Shown: positions 28,536-40,257, counted from the stretch's first letter. The stretch: 64,000 nt of DNA from Adenophora triphylla var. japonica (GCA_022495995.1 JAFEMH010000337.1:558001-622000); one strand, 5' to 3'. Numbers and translations: made by a program. The notes: generated from the letters alone by a model not told the origin.

Positions 28536-28550
28536 GGTTTAGGGTTTAGA

Positions 28551-28725
28551 ATTTATTTATTTTTTCAAAAATAATATTTATTGACTCATATTTATTTTTT
28601 TGAGAGTAATTTAAAATAACTTTCATATTTATATAAATAAAAATAATGATATTTATTAAATTAAAATTAATAAATATTTATGATTTATTTATTTTTTCAA
28701 AAATATAATAAAAACAATTATATTT
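28551..28725. repeat. AT-rich arm, inverted copy of 17995-18150
   Basis: Reverse complement of the 5' AT-rich arm with few differences (GAGAGTAATTTAAAATAACT occurs here and, inverted, near 18110). Together with blocks 1 and 4 it makes 17.4-28.9 kb a large interrupted inverted repeat. Confidence 0.75.
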
Positions 28726-28732
28726 ATTAATA

Positions 28733-28948
28733 ATAGCGGCGGAAATTTCCGTCGCTGAGTTTAAAATCAGCGGCGGAAATTTCCGTCGATGAGCGTGCCA
28801 CATCATCGATCCATGTGAACGTACGTATAGGTTAGCGTCGGATTTATCAGCAACGGAATATTCCGCCGCTAAATATTAATTATAGCGGCGGAATTTAAAT
28901 TCCGCCGCTATAATTAATATTTAGCGGCGGATTATTCCGTCGCTGGGG
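28733..28948. repeat. Internal block of CACTA subterminal palindromes
   Basis: Five palindromic units such as AGCGGCGGAAATTTCCGTCG and a longer one centred near 28901 (TATAGCGGCGGAATTTAAAT on its left half). No CACTA terminus is present here. The block sits just upstream of the TATA box, where TnpA-type binding could act on the promoter. Confidence 0.8.
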
Positions 28949-28953
28949 GAAAT

Positions 28954-28960
28954 TATAAAT
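28954..28960 (+). promoter_or_regulatory. TATA box of the CACTA transposase promoter
   Basis: TATAAAT lies 5 bp downstream of the last palindrome and about 30 bp upstream of a pyrimidine-rich leader. Position and context fit a CACTA core promoter. Confidence 0.55.
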
Positions 28961-28984
28961 ACTGATTTTATCAATTCAGAAATC

Positions 28985-30032
28985 AATTACGCCACATTTC
29001 CCTCTCTATCTTCCCGCTTTCTCTCTCTTCCCGCTATCTCTCTGCGACTGCGACCTAGAAGAAGAAGAAGCTCTCACGCCGCCGTCCGTCCACCTCTCCA
29101 CCGTCTCCGTTCGAGCTGCTGCCGCCGTCTCCGTCCGTCCACCTCTCCACCGTCCGTCTCGAGCTAGCCGTCGTCTCCGTCCGTCCGTCCGCCTCCTTCC
29201 ACCGTGTTTCTCTCTCTTCTCTGTACTCAACCAGGTATTTCGATTCCCCCTCTTAAGTGTGTGTTGTGGTTTATCTGTTTTCTGTTATGAATGGATCTAT
29301 TTATATGTGGTGAAATGATTGTAGATCTGATTTTATTTTTCGGATTGATTATCGCAGTGGCTGAAAATTTTATTTTTCAAAGAAGTTTTTGATTAATTAA
29401 CGATGGATGGATCTTAAATTATTTATTTTGTTGACTATCTCGGTGATTTCCATGATTTTTCTCTAAAATCCCATCGTCAGAATTGCATCAATTTCTTTAA
29501 TTTTTGGTTATTCTGATTTCCAGTGTGTGTAGTGTGTGTGTGGGGGGGGGGGTAGGCAGTTACTTATCAATATTGGGGGCTTTCTATTGATCTTATCATT
29601 AGTTTTGTTCTATTTCTATGGAATTGTTCCTTACTTGGGAAATTTCATTTATTGGACAGTTCTTATGCTGATGAATCTTGATAATCTAATTGGCTTAATG
29701 ATGCATTATAATCAACTTCGGTTGGTACATTCTTCAAAACTAACTATGTTGGATTTTAACGAGTTTATGTTATATGAAGCCATTTTAGTTTTGGCAGTGT
29801 TTTTTTTCTTAAAAAATTGTAAAGTGATACAAGCTATTTGGTTGAGTAGTTGGAACTGGATTAGCTCTGTTTGATTCTAAGATTCCAGATGATGTGATTT
29901 ATCTGCATATGTGTATGTAACCCTCTAAGGATGAACTGGAACCGTAAGCTGACATTTAAAGGCTGAGACCAGAAAGATCTGACCTTATAAAATACTGATA
30001 CCTAATGCTCCAAGTGAAAGTTATTTGGTTTT
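28985..30032 (+). other. CACTA leader exon and start of its first intron
   Basis: A C/T-rich leader (CCGTCCGTCCACCTCTCCACCG is duplicated near 29082 and 29131) ends at CAACCAG|GTATTTCG (29234/29235), a good splice donor. The rest, 29235-30032, is AT-rich intron-like sequence with a G run near 29541. It is interrupted by the Tat element at 30033. No coding sequence is recognised. Confidence 0.5.
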
Positions 30033-30643
30033 TGTTGTGGGCATTTTTTGACATGACGACATCTTCAGTTGATCCTGCATAACGAGATGTCATTACACTG
30101 TAAGTATTGTTTTAAATATTTACTTGTCCAATATTTCCTAATATTATTATTCTTATTTTTCAGTAATTAAGAGAGGAATGCGGAAACAACCTTCAAGCAC
30201 GTTCAACGTGCACCTTCAAACGGCTAGGGCGACTTGGTCTCACGGAGGTTGAAAAGATAAACCACAATGCCGAGATTGTAGGAACCATATTTGACTCTTT
30301 CTTAGTTACTTGTATTTAAGGGGAAATGGAGACGGAAAATGACACTCATTCTCATACGCACACACTTTACACACAAACTCTTGTAATTCTCTCCATTATC
30401 TTCCAAAGTTGTAATTGTGATCATTATAGTGGAACCTTTAAGGTTGGAGACCTAACTCCCGGGGTTTTTTCCAAAGAGGTTATCACCTCCAAGGTTTTCC
30501 TCGTTAACAAATCGCGTTGTCATTGTCTCGTTTTTTTCATTTTCTTGTTCCATATAATCGAATTCCATAGTTCCCTCCTTATTATTCAATCCACACACTA
30601 AACATAGTTAAGATTCTACTCTATTGTTTTTTCTACCAAAACA
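30033..30643 (+). repeat. 5' LTR of the second Tat element
   Basis: 611 bp, TG...CA. A possible TATA motif, TATTTAAG, lies near 30313-30320. The region just before it (CGAGATTGTAGGAACCATAT) is identical in both LTRs. Confidence 0.93.
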
Positions 30644-30646
30644 ATT

Positions 30647-30664
30647 TGGCGCCCACCGAGGGGC
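30647..30664 (+). promoter_or_regulatory. Primer binding site of the second Tat element
   Basis: TGGCGCCCACCGAGGGGC starts three bases after the LTR. The TGGCGCC start is usual for Tat/Athila-type elements; the exact tRNA was not determined. Confidence 0.65.
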
Positions 30665-30710
30665 CTCGTGGTTTATCGGTTATTTGAAACATTTCCTAAT
30701 TGAATTCACT

Positions 30711-32366
30711 ATGTCTGCACCCACCAATGTGTCCACCGCCGGCAAAGGTCCCACCGTTGTTCCCACATCAGGAGGTAGAACCAGCTTGTTACCACCGCCT
30801 CCTCAGACCGGATCTCAGCCAACTCAACCTACGAAGACTCCACAAAAGGGGGCGACCTCTTCCAATGCAGATGCTGACATCCGGAGTATCCTAACCAGGT
30901 TGAATCAAAGGTTGGACCAGCAAGATAACAATTCGAAGGTGTTGACTAATTCCATGATTAAGATGCAGAAAGACCAACAACTCATAGCATCTCGGCTTGA
31001 AAACATATCACCACTGCGCGCAAGGGTTCTCAACTTTGACAACTCCGGAGGATCTACATTTCAGAATGAATTCATTCCAATGGGCAATCCTCCTCCGCTG
31101 ACATCTTTCATGATGTCAACATCTTTGCCCGGGGACACCCCTTTGACACCATCTTCTGCAGGATTCACTCCATTCATTCCATTTATAGACAAAGACTGCA
31201 TCACGAATACTATGGACAACTCTGGTTTGCTTGATAATCTTTTCAATAATAATAATTTCAATCGTATTCCTATGGCCGACCCTTTGCAGAAACCCACTAG
31301 CTAAACAGATGCAGATCTCGTGAGAATTGGTAATGAACGTACCAGGTGTGACTCCTCCAATTCAACCAAGCAACGCAAAACCGCTACAATCGGTCTCGGT
31401 TTGTCCCAAAGAATTGCAAATGTCGACATACCGAAGCGCTTCTGTACCATCTATGAAGTTGTACGACGGCACCACGGACCCCGAGAGGAGCACGTGGCAC
31501 ACTATCAAGAAAAGATGGACATAATCCATATTCCACTTCAATTCCGGAGGCTTGCTTATGCAGGGGATTTGGATCCACCTTATCTGGACCAGCTCTCAAA
31601 TGGTTGATTAGGCAACCCCTAGGTTCAATTGGTTCATACGCCCACTCATCAACATGTTCTATAACCAATTCTCATGCAATCGACAATTTGAAAGGTTGAC
31701 AAGTGATCTTTACAATGTAACTCAAGCCTAATGAAACCCTAAAGGATTACGTCCACCGGTTCAATAAAGAGGTGCTGGAAATTCCCAATCTTGACATGTC
31801 GATGACTACGAAGCATTCAAAATGGGGTTGAAGAAAGATTCGCAAAGATTACCAAGATTTGGTAATGACTCCTTGTAAGCGGCCGGAGGAAGTCAGGAAG
31901 CAGGGGCATTGAGATTCATAAGACCGGAGGAAGATGAGGCTGCGAAGATCAAAGTCATCATCCAAGACGTCGACATATGACCATCCCGATAGAAAGACCG
32001 AATCTTCCCATCGCAGTAAACAACCGTCCCAATCCTTATCCAAGAATTGACACTAGCAAAATTAATTCAATAGACGGTGAGGATGAAGATAATGATAATG
32101 TGCCTAACATTTCGATTATTGTTTTTACGTTGATATTTCGGGTGTACTTTGCGCAATGGGCAACTGGGAGACAAAGCCGATGGCCAAAGAAAACGGACAA
32201 AACCACAGGATGGCGTGACAAATCAAAATGGTGTGCTTACCATGAAGACTTTGGGCATGTTACTCAAGACTGCATCGCATTAAGAAAGGAGATCGCTTAC
32301 TTGCTCTCGAAAGGACATCTTAAGGAGCCGTTGGGATCCGTAAAGAAGAAAGCCGAAAGTACGTAA
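30711..32366 (+). pseudogene. Gag of the second Tat element, broken
   Basis: The first frame (30711-31304) gives a Pro/Ser/Thr-rich N-terminus starting MSAPTNVSTAGKGPTVVPT with a short coiled coil (ILTRLNQRLDQQDNNSKVL). After a stop the capsid domain is read in pieces from alternating frames near 31390-31960 (MKLYDGTTDPE, then HVAHYQEKMDI). The frame 31977-32366 ends with the knuckle CAYHEDFGHVTQDC (CxxHx4Hx4C), the same variant as in the other Tat element. At least three frame changes make it non-functional. Confidence 0.8.
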
Positions 32367-32499
32367 GCTCCTCATGAAGCCGAAAGACCAGTTCTCCCCA
32401 AAGATCAACAAAGGTGATCAACTTCATTAGTGGAGGCTCGAAATATGTGGAACATCCTATTCTCGCCGCAAAACGACATGCTAAGGAGTCAAAAGATGA

Positions 32500-33027
32500 A
32501 AAGCCGTAGAGACCAGGATGTCGATACCTTGCCTGCACCCAATTGTCTTTGATGAAAGTGATCGTGATAACTTGCCGGAACCCCATCATGACGGTCTGGT
32601 CATTTCCTTGCAGATCGCCAACCGTACCATACGACGTATTCTCGTAGATGGGGGCAGCTCCGTCAATCTTATTATGTTGGGTACCCTTAAAGAAATGAAC
32701 ATCCCGGAATCGGAGATTGTCAAAAATCTTCTCTTTGGTAGGCTTCAGTGGCGAAGTCAAAGAAACAAATGGGAGATAAAGCTTCCAATATACTCAAAGG
32801 GCCTCAACACCGTGGAACGGTTTTGTGTAATTGATTGCGCAACATCTTACAATGTAATTCTTGGAAGACCGTGGATTCATGGAATGAAGGCCGTACCCTC
32901 CACTTACCATCAATGTGTGAAGTTTCCAACACCTTGGGGTGTCGCTAAGATTTACAGTGATCAACAGGTGGCCAAGGAATGTTACAAAACTTCAATGAAG
33001 GCGTCTACATCTCCAAAACAAGCATAG
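32500..33027 (+). pseudogene. Aspartic protease of the second Tat element
   Basis: The open frame 32518-33027 has the catalytic motif RILVDGGSSVNLI near residue 42 and the C-terminal motif YNVILGRPWIH near residue 110, so both active-site elements are present. It is separated from gag and RT by stops. It is listed as a pseudogene because its polyprotein context is lost; the domain itself looks complete. Confidence 0.8.
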
Positions 33028-33074
33028 CAATTACCGAAGAAAGTACGTGAAGTCCGGAAGCTAGGGAGGATGAT

Positions 33075-33990
33075 GTGAAAGAAGTATTGTTAGATCCTTC
33101 CAACCCGGACATCAAAGTACTTATTGGCACTGACATATCGTTAGATATGGAGGAGAAGCTTGTGAACCTATTAAGAAGCAGAATAAAAAGTTTCGCTTGG
33201 AAACATGATGACATGACCGGCATTAGCAAAGATGTCATCACTCACAAACTTAACATAGATCCCAAACTTCAAACCAAAGTGCACCGAAACGTAGAAAGTT
33301 TGCGAAACCGAAATCGGATCATCAAGGAGGAGGTAGAGCGCTTACTCAAAGCCAACATGATACAAGAGGTCGATTATCCAAGATGGTTGGCAAATGTGGT
33401 TGTGGTAGAGAAGAGAAACGGGAAATGGCGAGTTTGCGTCGACTTCACCGACTTAAATAAGGCCTGCCCAAAAGATCCTTTCCCTTTGCCGCACATAGAT
33501 TCATTAGTTGATGCCACCTCAGGTCACGAACTACTCACATTCATGGACGCGTCCTCGGGATTTCAACAAATTCGTATGGAACCATCTCGACCAAGAAGAC
33601 ACCGCCTTCATAACCCCTCAGGTATTTATTGTTATATTGCCATGCCTTTTGGACTAAAAAATGCAGGTGCAACGTATCAAAGGCTCGTCAACAAGATGTT
33701 TAAGGATCAGATTGGGGACACAATGGAGGTATACATCGACGACATGGTTGTTAAGTCTATGAAGGCCGAGGACCACATTAGCAATCTCTCTCAAGCCTTT
33801 GACATCTTGGATTGTTTCAATATGAAACTTAATCCATTAAATGCAACTTCGAATGAAAGCCGGCAAGTTTTTGGGCTATATGGTCACTAAAAGAGGCATT
33901 GAAGCCGCCCGTAACAAATACGCGCCATTCTCAACCCGTCATCACCTCAATCTGTCAAGGACGTCCAAAGACTAACGGGAAAAATTGCCG
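33075..33990 (+). pseudogene. Reverse transcriptase of the second Tat element
   Basis: Frame 33075-33890 covers the linker, fingers and palm: WLANVVVVEKRNGKWRVCVD, LNKACPKDPFPLPHID, FMDASSGFQQI with the first catalytic Asp, MPFGLKNAGATYQRL and the YIDDM box. Near 33590 the usual acidic segment is replaced by SRPRRHRLHNPSG, an off-frame stretch. The thumb (GKFLGYMVTKRGIEA) continues in another frame after 33850. The sequence resembles the RT at 8564-9924 closely enough to be the same lineage. Confidence 0.85.
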
Positions 33991-34082
33991 CACTCACTAG
34001 ATTCATTTCAAAATCCTCGCACCGATGCAAACCTTTCTACGACATCTTAAGAAAGAACAAAAGTTTCAATGGGAGGATCAAC

Positions 34083-34472
34083 ATGAAAAAGCTTTTCAGA
34101 ACTCAAAACTTACTTGTCGACACCTCCCTTATTGGCCAAACCTCGATAGAAGAACATCTTTACATCTACCTAGCAAGATCCGAAGGCGCCTGTAAGTGCA
34201 GCCTTGATAATGAACGAGATGGCAATCGGCAACCCATCTACTATATAAGTAAGACACTCTTAGACGCCGAGACCAGGTATTCTCATTTACAAAAATTAAT
34301 TTTAGCTTTGATAACCGCATACATTAAATTAAGGCACTATTTTGAAACACATACGATTATTGTACGCACTAACTATCCTATTAAGAATGTCATGAGAAAA
34401 CCAGAGATGTCGTGTCGAATGGCGAAATGGTCTCGTACGCTTAAGCACATACGACATCAAGTACGAGCCTAG
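34083..34472 (+). pseudogene. RT-linked RNase H of the second Tat element
   Basis: Recognisable by RQPIYYISKTLLDAETRYSH and by MRKPEMSCRMAKWSRTLKHI. The N-terminal catalytic segment is degraded (EEHLYIYLARSEGACKCSL). Stops separate it from RT. Confidence 0.78.
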
Positions 34473-34587
34473 AACCGCAATAAAATCTCAAGCCCTGCGC
34501 ATTTTGTGGCCGATTTCAGTCCAACCCTACAACAAGAGGTGGAATTGGAAGTACAAAGCAACTTCAAGATGATGACATTCTAAAAAT

Positions 34588-35025
34588 TTGGACTCTCTAC
34601 ACGGACGGTGCTTCCAACATGAGAGGTACAGTCTTGGAGTTGTACTAAAATCGCCACAAGGGGACATAATACCACAATCTATCGGTTGCGGCTTCAAGGC
34701 TACCAACAATGAAGCAGAGTACGAGGCACTTATCGCAGGTTTAACAGCAGCCCAAGACTTAGATGTCAAGCATATCCGGGTGTTCATGGATTCATTACTA
34801 ATTGTTAATCAATACAATGGGTCCTACGTCGCGAAAAATGCTAAAATGACGACATATTTGGAAATTGTAAAAATTATTTCGGCCAAATTCAAAACATTTT
34901 CCTTGGAACAAATCCCGCGAGAAGAAAATTCTCAAGCTGATGCTTTGGCAAATTTGGGTTCGGCCTTCAAAAGCTTCTCACAAACCAATATCCCAATCGT
35001 GCATGTTGACATCCCAAAGAATTGA
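34588..35025 (+). pseudogene. Second (archaeal-like) RNase H of the second Tat element
   Basis: The frame reads SLGVVLKSPQGDII, then NNEAEYEALIAGLTAAQDL, VFMDSLLIVNQ and ENSQADALANLGS, the ordered acidic motifs of this RNase H. The first catalytic motif (LYTDGASN) lies just upstream in another frame near 34590. The same domain is remnant at 7480-7909 and 53736-53924. Confidence 0.82.
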
Positions 35026-35039
35026 CAATCTCGAGATGT

Positions 35040-36308
35040 TCGTCCTAGATGTTGACATACCTTTCTCTCCTGCATCAACCTCTTGGACAGCCCCTATTAT
35101 CAAGTATCTCTTAGATGATACGATCCCAGTTGAGGAGAAGAATGCGAGAGCCTTCAGGGTAAGAGTATCTAAATATGTACTTATTGATAATCTCTTGTTT
35201 AGAAAATCTGCTGCAGTCACTACTTAAGGTGTCTAGAAGCAGATAGAGCCCATCAGGTTCTCAAGGAGCTGCATGAAGGAGATTGTGGAAATCATACCGG
35301 GGGTAGAAGTTTACATACTAAAGCTCTAAGGTTGGGCTATTTCTGGCCCACAATGAGAAAAGACGCCATTGACAACGCAAAGAAATGCGATTCCCGTCGC
35401 CGACATGGGGACATCCCGCACCACCAAATGAATTGCTACATCCTATCCTGTCACCTTGGCCGTTTATGGTTTGGGGAATGGACATTGTAGGAAAACTTCC
35501 CGAGCACCGGGGACGAGTATTTCTTTTGGCCATGACAGACTACTTTTCTAAGTGGGTAGAGGCCGAGGCATATGTGCAAGTTCGTGATAAAGAAGTAATA
35601 TCTTTTATCAAAAGGAACATATTTAGCCGATTTGGAATTCCATCAGAAATAATTTGTGACAACGGCTCTCAATTCATCGCCAAGAGGACCCAAAATTTCT
35701 TGACGGCTTGGGGTGTTAAGATGGTAACGTCTTCGCCTGTTCACCCTCAAGCCAATGGACGAGCGAGTCTAGCAACAAAATAATAATCAAAGAACTTAAA
35801 AAAGAGACTAAACCGTAAAAAAGGACGTTGGGCGTAAGAATTACCAATGGTCCTATGGGCCGACAGACGACATCTAAGAATGCTACCGGTCAAACCCCTA
35901 TTCACTTGTATTTGGAACTGAATCGTTATTCCGGCAGAAGTCCTTGTACCTACGGCAAGATACGGCTTGCGACATCCGAAAATAATAAAGACATCTTGAT
36001 ACATTCCCTGGATACCGTGGACGAGCTAAGGGATATGGCCAAAGTTCGCATGGCAAGATATCGCCAAGGGTAGCCCGATCATATAATAAAAACGTCGTGG
36101 TCGAAGGTTTCAAGTAGGAGACTTAGTCCTACGAAAGGCATTCCAAAATACCAAGGAGTCCAATGCAGGCAAGCTCGCCCCAAAATGGGAGGGACCCTAC
36201 TTGATAGATGCACAAGCCGGGAAAGGAGCATATCGCCTTGCAACCTTGGATGGCCAAATGATACCCCGAAGTTGGAACGCCATTCATCTCAAAAGGTATT
36301 ACATTTAA
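35040..36308 (+). pseudogene. Integrase of the second Tat element
   Basis: The zinc-binding part lies near 35255-35400 (HEGDCGNHTGG, FWPTMRKDA), but the final CxxC is damaged (KKCDSRRRHG). The core frame 35385-35783 has WGMDIVGKLPEHRG with the first Asp, TDYFSKWVEAEA, and IICDNGSQF with the second Asp. The catalytic Glu segment is shifted by one base near 35760, so NGQAES is not read. Later pieces near 36105-36308 give the C-terminal module (GDLVLRKAF, LAPKWEGPYLI, HLKRYY). Confidence 0.83.
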
Positions 36309-37159
36309 GTATGATTTCCCATGAACTCATCTTTCCAGGTATCGTCTTTCAACTCTTTACAACCTTTCTTTTCTCCTATGCATCTCTTTTATTATTTACA
36401 AGTTAAGATGTCGCTAATACACTTTGTGAAGAGACGTCAACTTTAGTTGGCGTCCGTTTTTAACGTGTTTCTATCTTATGAGGTATTGACACATTTACAT
36501 GGGGACATATCGAAAGCATGCAAAGAACAACGATTCCTCCTCCGTTAGAGCCTGGCCATCTCTTCTCAAGTAAAGGTACACAATCCCTTCTAAGGTTTAA
36601 AGAGTTAATTACCTCTTTCTAAAGAAGTTAGGTTACCACACCTTCGCCTGGAGCGCAAGTTATCTCACTAATTGAGGTGTGGGGTGGGCCTATATGGGTA
36701 AACTCATATAGCTTACCCATTCCCACTCAGTTAGATGATTGATCTTAAGCATTATTCTTATGGTTATGGCATATTCGTGTCATCTAAGTATCTACGGTTT
36801 ATGGCATATACGTGTCATCTAAGTATCTACGGTTTATGACATCTACATGTCATCCTAAATACCTATTATTCTGACATACTATCATGTCACCATATGTGAA
36901 AAACATACGAAAAATTATCCAAAAAAGAAACAAGCCTTGACACGCTTGAAAATCATTAAACCATAAAGTTATCATAAAAAGCATCCAAACTACTAAGCTT
37001 AAAGTGCAAAAGTGTTGGACCAACCCAACACATAAAGGAAATTGTCTTTGGTCCTTATGGACCCATTACATAACCAAACGAAAATAAAAATTGTTTTAAG
37101 GGATTCCACCCCAGTAACATCATCAAAATACCAAGAACAAAGTTGTTTTACCTTCTTTT
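36309..37159. other. Non-coding 3' region of the second Tat element with 35-bp tandem repeats
   Basis: No gene on either strand. Three to four tandem copies of a ~35-bp unit (GGCATATACGTGTCATCTAA) lie at about 36765-36880. The corresponding part of the other Tat element also carries direct repeats. Confidence 0.55.
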
Positions 37160-38911
37160 TTAGGTGGCTTCTGCCGCAGGTGTTGCATTTGGGTTAACTT
37201 CTCCATCTACTGGTGCATCCTTAATGACCGCTTCATACGGGCTTGACGACACCTCGCCCTCATCCATCACTTCACCAGTCAACTTAAACAAATAGGCGCA
37301 CTCTCTGTTGATATCCCAAGTATCAGCCTTCCCTTCTTGATACTCCTTCATCATTTTTATCTTGCATTGAGAAAGCTTGATTTTGCCGCGGCCGGTTTGC
37401 GGGAACTCTTCACGTCTGTGATCTCTTTCTGATGATCCTCGTCCCTCTTAGCCAAACTATTCAGTAAGTCCTTCATTGTTTGTTCTTGCTCTCCCAACGA
37501 CTTGCTTTGTTGCTCCAGGGTCTTCTCATGTACCTTCACCTTATTTTCTAACGCAATCTTCTCCTTCCTAACCAAAGCGATGTCAGCTTTGGACTTTTTC
37601 TTTAGCATTTCAATTTCTTTCACCAACTCCTCCACATACCCTACAGTCTGAAAAATAATAACTCGACATCAATAGACGTTTATAAAAACTTTTGCGTTAG
37701 TAAATATCCAATTAATAGTATCTTACCCCGATCGCAAAGCTCATGCATTTTTCTTAAAATCCCCTACTGACATTCCATCAAAGGAATCTTCAACTTCGAC
37801 TACCTCCTCTTGGCTAGCCTTTCGCTTCTTTACTCTGGAACCAATACCTGCACTATCATCCAAAGTTGGGGTCTTCTTAGGGGCGGGCGGAGGCTTCATC
37901 TCTATCTTCACAGTAGAGCCTGTAAACATGGCTTCAATTTCATCGAGGTCAAAGTCCGATCCTGAGATGACTGGTTTGGAAACTACATTGACATATGAAG
38001 GGTTTGTCAATAAGTATAGTGCATCAATTTGACAAACTAAAGCGAGAGGATAACACACTTACACTGTGGACATAATAACGGAGGTGGAGGCCTTTTGTTC
38101 TTCCGGGACAGTCAAAGATGCCTCCCATAAGCCCTTAGGAGATCTTTTGTCCTGAGAAAGCCTGAAAAATTCTTCAACCTTGGTTAGAGTGTCTTCAACA
38201 GGCGGAAACAGTTCTCCCCAGTCAATATCTGCATAAAAGCAAGAACAATTACAATTCAGTTTGTCTCAAGAAAAGGAAGTCACGAAAGTGAGAATTTAAG
38301 TACCTCCCTTGTTCCACTCGCTTGAAATCCCATTTCCTTCTCCAATAGATGCCCTATCAACAAAGAAAAATCTATTTTTCCATCCCCTATCACTAGATGA
38401 TGTGGTACTCATTAGGGAACTCCTACCTGATCTCTTCCTAAAAAGATATCTTTTGGAACCAAAGAGTTGAAGATCGTACGAATATGCAATTTCATGGAGC
38501 CCTAGGTTTAATCCGTTCTCTCGGTTCACTTTAATGACAAAGGCAAAAACTCGCCAAGCCATAGGCATCAATTGAGCATAAGCGAGTTGGGTCTTTTGGA
38601 AGAACTCAGAAACCAATGAAGGAAAAGGGTAGCTAAACCCTAAAAGAAAGGGATACTCGAAGAAACAGATCCATTTGCGAGAAACATAATCAGACCTAAG
38701 CTTTACGGAAAAAGGATGAAAAATTGTACCATTTGGGAAGTAGCATTGTCGTTTAATGGACTCTATTTGGGAATCACCGAACAAGCGGAGTCTCTTCGTC
38801 TGGTTTTGCAAGAAGGTTTTCGCAAACGAAATCATCGAGACTAATTTCTTTGGAGCTTTGTGGGGTTGGGACATTCTTAGATTTGGTCGAGGACCACCTG
38901 GTCCTACCCAT
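37160..38911 (-). pseudogene. Antisense ORF of the second Tat element (Transposase_28-like), multi-exon
   Basis: The start is at 38911 (MGRTRWSSTKSKNVPT). The main globular part lies in frame 38296-38850: GTIFHPFSVKLRSDY, FFQKTQLAYAQLMPMAWRVF, GWKNRFFFVDRAS, the pattern of the 'putative gypsy type transposon' family. Further exons can be read: about 38063-38228 (DIDWGELFPPVEDTLTKVEE), 37741-37985, a Lys/Glu coiled coil at 37357-37648, and the end near 37160. GT and AG signals occur at most junctions. One frame change near 38850 breaks exon 1. The gene runs against gag-pol, like the block at 1580-5089, so the arrangement is conserved between two distinct Tat elements. Function unknown. Confidence 0.65.
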
Positions 38912-39233
38912 GATTGACAAAGAAAAGAAAAAAGATAAACAATGGAGGAAGATGAAAAGTGGAGAAATGTTACCTTGAAAGATGAACAACGCCGTAACAG
39001 GGGTGAAAGAGAAGCTTGGAGAAGTTTATTTATCCAAGCAGTTATTAAAAAGGAAAAGGATTCTGTTTTCAAAAAAATTACTTTTCCAAACGTTTCTCCC
39101 CAACCGTCCATTTCAACGCCACGTCTTCCAAAAACGTCCCATCAAACAGAGCGACAGTTGGATCATTAATTCAAAAGGAAAAACATTTTGCCTCTTCAGT
39201 TGCCTACATAGTCAAATGTTTTTGGGGACAAAT

Positions 39234-39840
39234 TGTTGTGGGCATTTTTGACATGACGACATCTTGATTGATCCTGCATAACGAGATGTCATTACACTGT
39301 AAGTATTGTTTTAAATATTTACTTGTCCAATATTTCCTAATATTATTATTCTTATTTTTCAGTAATTAAGAGAGGAATGCGGAAACAACCTTCAAGCACG
39401 TTCAACAGACCTTCAAACGGCTAGGGCGACTTGGTCTCACGGAGGTTGAAAAGATAAACCACAATGCCGAGATTGTAGGAACCATATTTGACTCTTTCTT
39501 AGTTACTTGTATTTAAGGGGAAATGGAGACGGAAAATGACACTCATTCTCATACGCACACACTTTACACACAAACTCTTGTAATCCTCTCCATTATCTTC
39601 CAAAGTTGTAATTGTGATCATTATAGTGGAACCTTTAAGGTTGGAGACCTAACTCCCGGGGTTTTTTCCAAAGAGGTTATCACCTCCAAGGTTTTCCTCG
39701 TTAACAAATCGCGTTGTCATTGTCTTGTTTTTTTCATTTTCTTGTTCCATATAATCGAATTCCATAGTTCCCTCCTTATTATTCAATCCACACACTAAAC
39801 ATAGTTAAGATTCTACTCTATTGTTTTTTCTACCAAAACA
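39234..39840 (+). repeat. 3' LTR of the second Tat element
   Basis: 607 bp, about 99% like 30033-30643 by eye. The short insertion/deletion near CAACGTGCACC against CAACAGACC is the largest difference. Confidence 0.93.
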
Positions 39841-40257
39841 GTTTTTACTTAATGTTATGTACCAACTATGTTACTCCCTCCGTCCATAAATGAATGTCTA
39901 AGTTTCACATTGATAGGCATTTGCAAAAAGGTTAAACTTGAGCTTTTCTAGTAACATAAGTACATAAAGAAGACTCTTAATGATCTCACCATATTGCATC
40001 TTGAATCGAAGTGTGAATTAGACTCTTAATGATCTCACCAAAAATAACAATCACACGGAACTAATTAGGCTCATCAAATTAACTTACTTCCGTTGTAGTG
40101 GTGGACTCCAACCTTGGCAAGCATAGCATAGTACTCAATGGAGTATGATTTCTGTTCAAAGGTAACACTAATGGGAGGAATTAGATAAGGTGTAAACTTA
40201 GTATTATTTGCTTCAGTTACAAACAAATAAGTAAGAAAACTGTGGATGAAATAGTTT
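39841..40257. other. CACTA intron remainder with a MITE-like end
   Basis: The Tat target duplication GTTTT opens the stretch. TACTCCCTCCGTCCATAAAT at about 39872 looks like one end of a Stowaway-type MITE; no partner end was found nearby. AGACTCTTAATGATCTCACC occurs twice, 49 bp apart (39971 and 40020). No gene. Confidence 0.45.

Larger units (their letters stand above)
30033..39840 (+). mobile_element. Second Tat-type Ty3/gypsy LTR retrotransposon
   Basis: LTRs of 611 and 607 bp (TGTTGTGGGC...CCAAAACA) are flanked by the duplication GTTTT (30028-30032 and 39841-39845). The plus-strand order is primer site, gag, protease, RT, RNase H, second RNase H, integrase. A minus-strand gene (37160-38911) lies before the 3' LTR. 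The LTRs differ at only about six places, yet every pol domain is broken by stops or shifts, so the copy probably moved while already defective. It is inserted in the CACTA leader intron. Confidence 0.95.

Noticed and set aside
28551..28960. A separate CACTA left end near 28.7 kb
   Set aside because: Subterminal-type palindromes are present, but no CACTA terminus or target duplication was found there.
29006..29230. Arg/Gly-rich minus-strand frame in the CACTA leader
   Set aside because: Reverse reading of a C/T-rich leader; low complexity.
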